Assembly: GCA_028015205.1 (NCBI GenBank)
Contig: CM051519.1
Location: 40,343,979 to 40,407,978 of the forward strand
DNA length: 64,000 nucleotides
Source of the DNA: Mytilisepta virgata
Taxonomy: Eukaryota; Mollusca; Bivalvia; Mytilida; Mytilidae
Direction: 5' to 3'
The translations under genes and the position numbers were made by a program. Below the pieces are notes generated by a model. The model made no database searches, had not been told where the DNA came from, and saw only the letters and a list, made by a program, of their open reading frames with translations. Positions 47,961-58,700 of this stretch are shown here, piece by piece. Within the stretch, counting starts at the first letter, position 1; each line of letters begins with the position of its first letter.

Positions 47961-49481
47961 ATGACTAGTAATTCTTTTCCAGAGAGTCTGTTTCTGTACA
48001 ATTCGAAAATGTTCAGCACTTGCAACCACCACTATAACAAAAGACTGTCTCATTTTTGTCCAAGCCATGACGAGGTTATCTGTGATAAATGTGTTCCGGA
48101 TTTTCATGACTCTTGTCGAAACATTCTCACTATTGAAAAGGCTGTCGATTCATCTAAGTTTGGAACAGCCTTGAGTAACCTCGAATCTCGGATCATACAT
48201 CTAAAAACTGTAGTCAGGGACATGCTAAGAGCGAACACGGAAAACTTTACAACTCTGAACGATCAAAAACAAACGATTAGAAAGAAAATTAAAGAAATCC
48301 GCAAGAGTATAAACGCACATCTTGACAAAGTTGAAATTGATCTTGGAAAAGAATTGATGAATAAGTATCAGGTTTGTGCTCAGGACATGGAAAAAGAGAG
48401 ACAAACTTTCATGAAACAGAAAGAGGTTTTAGAAGATTGGACACGAGAAATAAAAGCAATGAAAAACCACGCCTCGAACGTTCACTTATTTTCTATGTCA
48501 AAAATGTTACTAGCTAGACAAAAAGCAAGTGAGAATGCAGTACAGAAGCAATTAGCTAATTCTAAAACATTGAATATGGATTTTGAGAACTCTAGAATTG
48601 TCCATGATATAAAATCAATGATTGTTTCATATGGAAAGATTACATTAAAAGAAACTCCGCCATTTATGACTTCTGAACAAAGAAAGAGAATGACGATACC
48701 CCTGTCGTTAAACATGAAACCGAATTCTCCAGTTATAAGCAAGTTTGAGACTTCCATATTTGGTTCGAACGTTGATTTGATACGCGGATCTTTCCTATCA
48801 GACGACCGTGTAATATTTCCGGATACCAATAGTAACACATTGTACGTGTGTAAAATAAATGGCGAAAATGTCAAGAAGATAAAACTGAAATATAAACCAA
48901 AAGACATCTGTGTTTTTGATAAATCACGTGCTTTCGTAACATGTGGCGACCCTGGTATTTTGACAATCGACATACGAACGCTTTCGCCTGGGACATTCAT
49001 AAGTCCTGGTGGACATTGTTCTGCCATTAGCTGTGCAAATGATAACCTATTTGTTGTAAATGGGGAGTGTAAGATCAGCGTGATGGATTTGAAAGGGAAA
49101 GTCTTAAAAAGTATAAGCACTCGGTACGATCCTTACATGCTGTCAGTCAGTAAGACCGGCATTATATATTGGACTAACTATAACAATAATTATGTCAACA
49201 GTATACTACCAAACGGGACAAGCCAAAACGTGTACACTGGGTCCGACTTAAGAGAGAGTACGGGTGTAGCAGTAGATAGTCGGGGTAATGTTTTTGTTGC
49301 AGGATGCGAATCGTCTAATATCATCCAAGTTTCTAGGGCGGACAAAGCAAATAAGGTTTTGTATACGAAAAAAGATGGAATCCTACGTCCTATGGGTATT
49401 GCCTTGAATTCCGACAAGTCGAAGTTAATGGTGATAAACAATTATAAACAAGTTAAAATTTACAGGACTCGTCCTAACTGA
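47961..49481 (+). CDS. B-box/coiled-coil/beta-propeller TRIM-like protein (506 aa)
   Basis: A single coding exon directly behind an acceptor-like ttttcag. Residues 21-52 form a B-box zinc-binding domain: C21, H24, C33, H36, C41, C44, H49 and C52 have the expected spacing. Residues about 65-200 are Lys/Glu-rich and helical with heptad character, a coiled coil. Residues about 250-506 form an NHL-like beta-propeller with repeated blade motifs (SAISCANDNLFVVN, GIIYWTN, TGVAVDSRGNVFVAG, MGIALNSDKSKLMVINN). There is no RING finger before the B-box, so ubiquitin ligase activity is not predicted from this chain alone. Met17 is an alternative start that keeps the B-box. Bivalves carry large expanded families of such RING-less TRIM2/3/56/71-like genes, many suspected in innate immunity. 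That role is inference. It is a tandem relative of the gene at 43824-44636. Confidence 0.9.
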   Translation: MTSNSFPESLFLYNSKMFSTCNHHYNKRLSHFCPSHDEVICDKCVPDFHDSCRNILTIEKAVDSSKFGTALSNLESRIIHLKTVVRDMLRANTENFTTLNDQKQTIRKKIKEIRKSINAHLDKVEIDLGKELMNKYQVCAQDMEKERQTFMKQKEVLEDWTREIKAMKNHASNVHLFSMSKMLLARQKASENAVQKQLANSKTLNMDFENSRIVHDIKSMIVSYGKITLKETPPFMTSEQRKRMTIPLSLNMKPNSPVISKFETSIFGSNVDLIRGSFLSDDRVIFPDTNSNTLYVCKINGENVKKIKLKYKPKDICVFDKSRAFVTCGDPGILTIDIRTLSPGTFISPGGHCSAISCANDNLFVVNGECKISVMDLKGKVLKSISTRYDPYMLSVSKTGIIYWTNYNNNYVNSILPNGTSQNVYTGSDLRESTGVAVDSRGNVFVAGCESSNIIQVSRADKANKVLYTKKDGILRPMGIALNSDKSKLMVINNYKQVKIYRTRPN

Positions 49482-50599
49482 AATGGTTCAGTTTTTGTGT
49501 AAATTTACAATAATAATCATATATATCTTTTTCTCGTTCGTTCTGTTTTGATTACACAAGTATCAATACCTTACTTATTAACGTTGCCAATGTGTTACTT
49601 GTAATTGAAACAGAAATACATAAGTTTGTTGAGTACGAAGTGCAATAACTTTCACCAAATGTGCTCATCTACAAAATGTTCGAATAGTAACGTCGGAAAG
49701 ACGGTACAATTTTGATTTCTCAGTCAACAAGGATTAACTATATGCATTATGATGTATTCTGCAAAAGACGCCTTTCAATATCAGTCTTTTCCTCAATCAT
49801 CAAAGTGTGATTTTTTCCGAAATATTTAAAGTTCACTTAAATTTTTGAGATATTCGGTAGGACTGAAGATCTTTTATGTACAGAAATTCCCCCTTAACCT
49901 TACTGATGTAAATGTATCGACAAGTATAGCTTTTATAAAGGAGCAGGACGTGCTTACCGGTTTTTGTGGAGTTCACATTGTTAGTTTTGTGTTGTTTCGT
50001 TCTAATTCTTCCAGTTTGCATTATTATTATTTGGTTCATATAATATCTTTTATAGTATTTTTTTTTTTTGCCATGCGAATTCTCCTAGTCTCGGGAGGGG
50101 GTAGAGGGGATACCTGATCATCTCATAACCACTAGTTCAGTGCAATATCCAGTTCACACCCATAAATATTATCTCATGTTATCAACAGTTTATTTGGATG
50201 GTAATATGTTTATTTACGAACTGTACAAACCTACGCTGCCTCTAACTGGCTCATAATTCTAGCGCGGTGTCCAGTTATAGCTTTTATATGCCATTTCTAA
50301 TTTTTGGTACATATATATATTACAACGCATGCGAGATTTCCTTACATAGAACCAGGTCCACATACAACGCCACAGCGAAAACAATGATAGAGCAAAATAA
50401 CATTTAAATTTTTTCATTTTCTATAGATTTCTATTAAGATCTGACAACAGATGTAATTCTTTATCGCTAATTCCTTAATTCCTATATTCTTTCTATGTTA
50501 TTTTAAATGTCACACTTTTCTAAACTTTCCCAATTTCAAACTTCCTACTGTTCTACGTGACATTTTTCATTTTTACCATATTTTCTTCTTATTATTTCA
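49482..50599. other. Intergenic between convergent genes
   Basis: This is the 3' flank of both the TRIM-like gene (+) and the dioxygenase gene (-). No gene, array or clear element is seen. Confidence 0.5.
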
Positions 50600-51304
50600 T
50601 TAGGGAAAAGGTCTTTGAACTGATATTCCATTACCTCTCGCCAGCACAATATTGAAAGTCACAGAATGAACACAACCATTACGTCTACATTGAATTCTTG
50701 GTCTCAGTACTAAGTCAGAATGTTCTGAATTGCAAATTACACATGTATCATTCATGCCCAAATGGACATCACCGTCAAAGTACAATTGTGTTACCAGTGA
50801 CCTATGCCCTCTTCTTCCGTTAACTTTAAAATGAATGTGTGCCGGTCGAAAGCGATCTCCAATAGGTTTATTAAACATCCTACTGACTCTGATGGCTTCT
50901 TCCATTGGAATTTGGTATTTTCCAGGAAAAACCGTTGAAAATCGATAGAAACCATTGTTATCTGTTTGAAAATATCCCCGACAATGTGAACTACCTGCGT
51001 ACCTGCCTCGTCTGTCCGCTTGCCAAATTTCAATCATAGCTCGTGGAATAGGTGTTCTGCAGTTGCTTTCAAAAACATAGCCACTAACAATCAAGATATT
51101 ACGTCTGTCTCGCGCGGCATCTGTTAGACATAATCTACGAAGTCTTGGAAATCCAGGATGGTAATATGGACCGTAAATATCTGCAGTTGTTGGGTTACAA
51201 CCAGAAAACGATGGCCTTCTTCGCCTCGATCCAGATTGAGTGTTACACAGATATGTAGCTTCCAGTAGGATAAAAATTACGCGAAAAAGTCCCTTTACCC
51301 TCAT
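50600..51304 (-). CDS. Secreted intradiol ring-cleavage dioxygenase-like protein (234 aa)
   Basis: A single uninterrupted frame. Residues 1-23 look like a signal peptide (MRVKGLFRVIFILLEATYLC), followed by a basic RRRR stretch. Intradiol dioxygenases split catechol-type rings between the two hydroxyls using non-haem iron(III) held by two Tyr and two His. All four ligands are visible: Tyr102 (after IEIWQADRRGR), Tyr130 (FPGKYQIP), His156 and His158 (RPAHIHFKV), with Arg153 of the same motif. The family phrase FQTDNNGFYRFSTVFPG is also present. Nine or so Cys (for example 36, 59, 82, 108, 188, 191, 206, 211) suit a disulfide-bonded extracellular protein. The length fits the short secreted fungal and mite forms better than bacterial catechol dioxygenases (about 300 aa). 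The family is common in bacteria and fungi and rare in animals, so ancient horizontal transfer is likely. The substrate is unknown. Confidence 0.9.
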   Translation of the reverse strand: MRVKGLFRVIFILLEATYLCNTQSGSRRRRPSFSGCNPTTADIYGPYYHPGFPRLRRLCLTDAARDRRNILIVSGYVFESNCRTPIPRAMIEIWQADRRGRYAGSSHCRGYFQTDNNGFYRFSTVFPGKYQIPMEEAIRVSRMFNKPIGDRFRPAHIHFKVNGRRGHRSLVTQLYFDGDVHLGMNDTCVICNSEHSDLVLRPRIQCRRNGCVHSVTFNIVLARGNGISVQRPFP

Positions 51305-54300
51305 TACTGAAGTGTTATCATTTAACGTTCATTTCAGACTTGATTGTGAAATGTATTTGGCATTCTTTTCAATTTATACATTTTAGAATAATTATTTTGT
51401 GCAAAGTTTTAATTATGATAAGTACCATGTAATTAATTGTGTGATATACATATATAATTTTTGGGTTACGTGGTTTCCGACACATTCTTACCAGAAAAAC
51501 ACTTCAAGTTTGCTTCACCTACAGTTGTATAATTATTTTTGTTAATGACTCATATTTATTTAATATTTTACGGAAAGGAAGAAAGTAATAAAATTCCACG
51601 CACTTCACCATGAACTTCCTATTGTTAATTTAAAATTTCAAAGCCTATTCAAGTATTTATGACGTTATTAAATCATTGGATCTGTTCTCGCATATTACTC
51701 TTGAAAAGAGAACGATATTTTTTTTAATTTTCCTGTCTCAATATGCTATTTAATATTATGTATTGTTCCATACGAAAGAAAAAGCAAAAGTTGTTGGTTG
51801 TTACAATAAGTAATGGAAACCACAAATGAATATTTTAGTTTTGATCAATCAATGCTTTTCTATTGTTCTTTTCGTCGATACAATTTTTGATATTAGATTA
51901 TTAGAAAACCATTTTACTCGTGCTAAAAGTAAGAATACTATAGCTCTTTTGATATATGCAACGACTGTTTACAAATAATAGATTGGTGTATACAAGCTGA
52001 TAGAATCTAAATAAATCAATCAGTTTGGGATATTAAGTACATCTTCCAAAAATTAAAAATTAAAAATTAATATGGCAAGAAACTGGACAAAAAAAACTGT
52101 TCAACGTATCAAATACACGTTTTCTTGTTAAGCAAGCGAATGACAACGCGAAATGGGTAGTTTGGAGAAAGTAAAAAAAGCGTATATACTTGCAATTAAT
52201 TATTTTTTGCTTAGAACTTTACTTGTGGTCAACCCACCCACTTCATTTGTAAGGGCGGAGGTCATTTCTTAAGGGAGTTTATTTATTCAATGAAATATTG
52301 ATAATCACACTTAAAAGTGAAAGAAATATAATTTAAAGTCCATATTTAATTTTAGACGATGACGGTAATTCATGCAGGAATATTTTAATACAGTGATATA
52401 TGATTGACATCTAAAATATTTATCATCATATATATATATCATTTTAAAACAGACTGAGCATTGTCATTTTGAACATATTTAACATATCATATGGTATTTC
52501 ACCAATTTATTGTTTAAGAAGTAAGAAAATGCGACATAAATTTAATTTTCACATTTCTTTTAATTACATATAATTCCAGTGTTGTATACTAGAATCTACA
52601 TCAAATAAATGTATAAGCAATATAGTTCCTAATATTCACAATTATTTAGATAAATTTTTCAAATATTTATTAAATTATTAGAATTATAAGTAACAAATAG
52701 TGTTTTATAGAAGGTCTTTATGTATAAGTTGGTCATTTATTCACAACAATATAAAATTCAGTCGCCTAAGTACAGCCTTTATTACTATAAAAGAATTATC
52801 TGGAAATATAGCTAATCGTTTTTTATATGAACTTCAGTGTCTTACTTTGAATTAGCTCTTTCGTAAATACTATTCAAATTACACTAATAAGTTATAACTA
52901 AGAATTACCCCCAAAATCTTATACATAAGACTTTGGAGGTATGTTGCTCCTAAGTTGGACTCATCCTTAAATTTAATGGACATCACCATGACTTTGTTGA
53001 CAGGTAGAAAAAACCGTTTCCCAAATGAAAATGGACCTGTTCCATTGATGTTATCCCTTCCTCATACCGGATTTGACATGAGCAGCATAGCGGGTGTCAT
53101 GCAGGAACAGAGACTGCTTACTCTTCCGGAGCACATGAGTCTATGGGGTCCATGTTGTTCATATGTATTCAGTTTTTAATTGTAGTGCATGTATTTGTTT
53201 GGTCTTGTATTCGTTGTTCTAGGGAGTTTGTCAGTTGTTTCGATTTTCCCCGCCTTCGAATATCCCTTTGGTATTTCTTGACTTTACTTTAAAATGTAGG
53301 CAAGAAACTCTTTAAGTAAAATTAGCTTCATAGTTAAGAGATAGTCATGGAGAATTAATAATCATCAGTCAGATATCTTCCTTAGCAAAGTTACTCCAGG
53401 GAGATTACTAAATAACCTCCCTTTAGCCCTAATAACCAAAGGGAGACAATTTTAGTTATCTCCCTTTGTTAACTTGCTGATTTCTCGTGATGTCAGTACA
53501 TGTAACCTACTCAATCAACACTCTGAGATATCTTTTTATGCACTAAATAACAATACTTCGACAAATGATATCTTACAAGCAGCCCTGAAGACCAAAAATG
53601 AGGAAGGCCGAATAAATTACTCCACGATGTAGAACAGTCTATATTAAGAAATGATTAAAAAGTCAAGTTAAAACCATAACTTTTGAGGAAACAGCTATGC
53701 GAGAACTTCAACCCGCCATCCGCGGTGTCAGGCCTCTTTGTGGTAGTAATAGAAACTCCATGATATTGATGCTGTACATATATTTTTTAAAGGAAATTAT
53801 AGAGAAAGATAACGTTGCATTCGGTTCGAAAACCATTTCTTGTCAGCCTTCTTCTAAAAGTAAAAGACCGAAAACTGATGAAATTTATAAACAGGAGTAA
53901 AAAACTTGGATACTCCAAAAAGTTCCAAAGATTGGAAGTATGATAAATGTATGTTAATTAGGTTAATATGATACATTTGTATTCAACATTAAAAACAAAC
54001 CGGAAGTATATATATCATGGTAGTTATTTAATTATAGGACATGTTATATCTGCGTCAATACTATAATTAGTAATCAATCTCAAATAAAAAGTATAAATCA
54101 TATCGCATCCGCGGTTATTATTGTTTGTCACTTGAATAATTCTAAGCTATATATATATATTGTACAATATTGTCAAAAATACTTAAACAATTATGAAAAA
54201 AAAATTCTTGCATGCATCAAATTTCTTGGAAATGGTATTATTATTGTGTCGTCAGGAAAGCGCTGCTTTTTTGGATCTGATACTCGTAGCCAGTTGATTT

Positions 54301-55541
54301 TTCATCTGTATGATTTTTCTTTTTTATTGTCTTTCTTTCCTTTCTACTTATTATTATGAAGCCTCTATTGTTTTTTATTAATATTATTATTAATTTTAAG
54401 TTCATTACCCCCCCTTTCCAATCCCTGCTTGGTTTGGGATTTTTACTGTACAATAATAGTGAACTCCATTCTCTGAAACAATTTCTAATATGAAGTGCCG
54501 CCTTCGAAGGACAGAGGCATTGCATGGTGGATATACCCCTTAGTTTCCCAAAAAATTCTTAATTCTATAACAGTGAATTTTGAGTATCAATTAAAAATAT
54601 TTAAGAACTGACCGAGTAATGTAGTAATTCAAATTTTGTTATTAGAATTTACACCCGGAATTTATAGTTCAATACTATAAGAAAAAACGCTTTATATATC
54701 GATCAAATCAATAGGTAGCGTTAATAGGTCTGTAAGAATTATTTCCCTTTAAATATGTAACTTCAAGGTATTGCACAACGATTTTTTAAAGTTTATTATT
54801 GTATAATTTACATTTGAATATCGGGTGAGCCGTGGTCTGGTGGATTGGTTTGTCATGTAAGCCAGAAGCACCATGCCTCGTGTTATATACTGTATACACA
54901 GGTCCCATCAGTCCAAATCGACTCTCACTCTTTTTATTTGGATATTTTTATGTAAAAAAGCCATATTTAAAACTATTTCATATTTTTTTAGTATGAATGT
55001 TAAACACTTGTGAATTGGAGAAGAGTTGAACTAATGAAGTATATTGTGTATGCGTGATCTATTTCAGTAAAAAATGTCATATTTCACTTTTTTATTAACT
55101 GGAAATTAAAATTTGCATCCTAATTTGTGAAAATGAAAAATAAAATAAATAAAATGCACATATTAACGATCTTTTTGTCATTTTTAGCTCACCAGCAAAT
55201 TCTATTTTATTTAATACATTTTCTTGTTAAAATACATTTTTATTTTTTGTATTATTATTTTAGAAAATTTATTAATAAACTGTGAGCTTGATCGTGGCGC
55301 TGTAAAACTTGCACTTTTCATGCAAAAAGTTGCAAATTCAGACTTTCTCGTTAAAATACAAATTAAAAAGATGGTAATTCTAGAACGAAATGTTTTAACG
55401 CTCTACTATGAATACATTTTATAGATGTAATACCGATAAGTAATTGCTGCTTATTTAAGTAATATATGAAGAACATAAGGTAACTTGAGTTGAAATATAC
55501 ATCAGCGTACTTTGCTTGTGGCATTTACATTTCACGAGTAC
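51305..55541. other. Intergenic; repeat remnants only
   Basis: AT-rich. Bases about 53085-53280 ('ctcttccggagcacatgag', 'gtttggtcttgtattcgttg') match the style and order of a mussel dispersed repeat also seen at about 60225-60430. A hairpin with arms CAAAGGGAGA and TCTCCCTTTG lies at 53437-53470. The frame at 52955-53179 falls in the repeat and is not a gene. Bases about 54826-54950 look vaguely tRNA-like but were not accepted. Confidence 0.45.
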
Positions 55542-55549
55542 TATAAAAG
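55542..55549 (+). promoter_or_regulatory. Possible TATA box of the membrane-protein gene
   Basis: TATAAAAG lies about 215 bases before the ATG at 55763. A transcription start near 55575 would give a 190-base 5' leader. It is a single short motif in AT-rich DNA, so the evidence is weak. Confidence 0.3.
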
Positions 55550-55762
55550 AAATCAGAACTGGCGCAACTGGGTTCCGGAGCAACTGGGTTCACTCCAAGT
55601 TTTTATAACAGTTCTTGTTGTCCTCTGTTTTTAGTTTTTCAAACAATTTTAATAAATTACCGACCTTGCAACGCAGATGGCGTTCAGTTCTTATGTTTGT
55701 GACGTTGACGTCGCGATACTTGACAACCGACAGAACGGAGAGAGAAGTAGTGTGTTGTGAAG

Positions 55763-58700
55763 ATGCGAATTTTACCGTTCCTTTTGTTAGTTTTGGTGGA
55801 GGTTAACCTCACAGATCCAGGTTATAATCGCGTGCCTAACATGTCAAGGTGAGGAGTATTTATTGAAATATATCTAATCATAGAATTTCATGTTTTTAAT
55901 ACATGTAGTTTCTTATCAAGGGATAATTCGCATTCTCCTGTTTTTAGTATTAGGATAAAAAAAAATAGAAAATAAGACTAGAAAAATTCCTAATAAAGAT
56001 TCGTGAATTACATTTGTCTTTATCTTTCGACGAATGAAAAAATAAATTGTTTTGAGAATTGCACCAGTTTGAAATGCAAATATCAAGCAGTCCGGTGGAA
56101 GAATTTGTAGTTTCGTATTATTTAAAATTTTTTGCTAAAGTACGTTTCGATTAATTATTTTTGGTATTATTTTGAACAGTTTATAAATAAATGTCGAGTG
56201 GTTTATGAATTTACAGGTAACACCAATCCAATAGATTTAGATTTGTTCATGGTTTGCTTTAAAATGCCTTGTTTGTTGTTAGCGCTTTGGCGTTCATGTG
56301 ATGAGTAAAGGCTCTAAATATGGGGAAAACTGCGTTAAGAATAAAATAATGCAACAAATGATGTTGAAACCAATACCATATATTGAATAGGCGATGACCA
56401 CAATTTATGCGAACAACAGCAGTTATACTAATTACTGAACGAATGAGTTTCTTTTTTTCCAGAAATTCCGTAAGAAGTGAACTTTTGACATTTTGTTGGA
56501 ATAGATTTGTCAGCCTTGAGGTAATTTCATGTTTTTTATCTATGTACCCAAAGTCCTTAAAATAGATTTTAAAAATTAAATGTTTGTAAAAGATGGTAGC
56601 CTAATCTTTTTTCCAGGATAATATATTCGGTATGAAGAAATGTCTTATAATCGGAACACACCATATCGAATAAAAACAATTTTACCAATTTAAAAATATA
56701 TTCGTCTTTCACTTTATTGAAAAATTTTGAACTCCTATTTCTTACTTATATATTTTTTTACATATCAACTAACTTTATTGTCATGAAACATAGTAAACAG
56801 TTTGTGACAAAATGAATACAGCTCTCAGTCCGATATGGAAGTCTCGGGATGATACCAAGGCCAATATGGAAACTGCCATGTAATATTCTATAAAGATTAT
56901 TTACTGCAACATATTAAAGAGTTATGAGACTTCTGCCCTCAGTTCTAATGACTGTTTTAATTAGAAGCAAAACATTCTGACATGTTTAGAATTCGTTGGA
57001 TTAAGCAAGTGAACCACTGCTTGTTCATCCGACATATTTTGAAATTGGACATCTGTCGAGCTTAGATTATTAAATAAAGAATCTCTGACTTTTTTTTATT
57101 TATTTTGCATTTTAAGATAGAATGGTATTCATCCTCTAAGACTTTGCAAACTTTGCAAAGTCTATCGTTTCGAGGAATTTTATAATATCTCCCTCTCTCT
57201 ATTTCCAGGTTATGATCACTAATACGAAACTTAGTGAAGATATTTCTAATTGAATAAATGGGTTTTTTTAAGATACAACTCTCCCTTAAGTGTTGGATTT
57301 AATTTTTTATAAAGAAAAATCTTATTGTTAATGTCATAACTATCAATTTTAATACATGTATTACTCTAACTGACTTAAAATGTTACTTCTGGTTCGCGAA
57401 AAGTCTCCATTATTTATAATACGAATGTACACATAAAAATTCAGTTCATGTCCGGTTTTTTTTCAGACTGGACTTTCTTACATAGATTTAGCATTGCTGA
57501 TGGTTTGCGTTCTAATGGCTTGTTTGGTTCGTAGACAGAACAGGATGAAAATGAAGCTTAGAAAACGTAAGTTAAACTTAAAATAATGTATATTCTGTTA
57601 AAATTTCTTTTTCCTGTACCTATTTGTCCTCTGTTTTGTAAGCAAGTGCATAGATTTTTTTTCATTTTTCATTGCTACTCGGAGCCAATAGTTATTCTAA
57701 AATACATATTACTTGAAGCGCTAGAAGTGTACATTTTGATAATTACATCAGAGGACCGTCAGGGCCTCGGGTGTATTGCGATCGCCTAAATTTCTCGCTT
57801 ATTTGCATATATTTAAATTAGTTTTGGAATGATAACCGACCTATAAAAATTATAGACCCGCGGACATTATATAGTGCAAAATAAAATTCCTTATCGCTTC
57901 TTTTAAATTCATGTTTTCAATGAATACTCAGATTTTTTTTTTAATCCAAATTAATAATATGAAAATGTTTTGTCGTTAGAAATATTAGTATATTAATCAA
58001 ACAATCTTTAATATCAATGAAGTACCGAAAAATTGTTGCGGATGAATATATATTAATATATATATAGATTTTTGAACTAAAACTGTGTGCTCTCATTCCC
58101 AATGCATCTATACTAGTCATTACAATGTTAATGCCCTTTTTGCTAAGCCGATGGGGGCAGTCAATGTTACTGTTGTCTGTCTGTATGTAAATCTCTGTTC
58201 ATCATGAAAGTGATTTCCGTTTTATAATATTAATATGGCTCAACTGAATGTTATTAAATATATAAACAATGTTTATTATCACCAAAAAAAAAAACCCAGA
58301 TAAATTTAAAATTTGGATTGTGTCCCTCTTATCATTATAGTTATATTTCCATTTATATGTGGAAATATTTTTACTATCTTAATAATATTTCGAACTCTTA
58401 TTTGCCGCAGACAAATGTTAACCAAAACACTATTTATTTGAAAGTGCTCATTCCCACAAAAAAAAATTAATCAAACGCAAAATTGAATGGTGATTCTTTC
58501 ACTATTCTAGAGACGTGTCCCATAGTAACTAATATGCAAGCAAGTACCACTGATACATTCACAAATTATTTACTGTTATATATAGTTTAGAGTTATGTAC
58601 AACTACACGTATACATGTATATGCTATGCGATGTGATGAACTTTTTGAAGTTTGATAAATGATTAATTTTTATGAATAATGTATATATGTTAGTCCATGT

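Noticed and set aside
48482..49120. Minus-strand frame (212 codons) opposite the TRIM-like gene
   Set aside because: Shadow of a strongly supported plus-strand coding exon with B-box and propeller motifs.
52955..53179. 74-codon frame beginning MDSSLNLMDITM
   Set aside because: It lies partly in a dispersed repeat and has no domain or splice context.
54826..54950. Possible further tRNA-derived SINE (gagccgtggtctggtgg...)
   Set aside because: Only the first part is tRNA-like, the B box is poor and no body or tail matches the other SINEs here.
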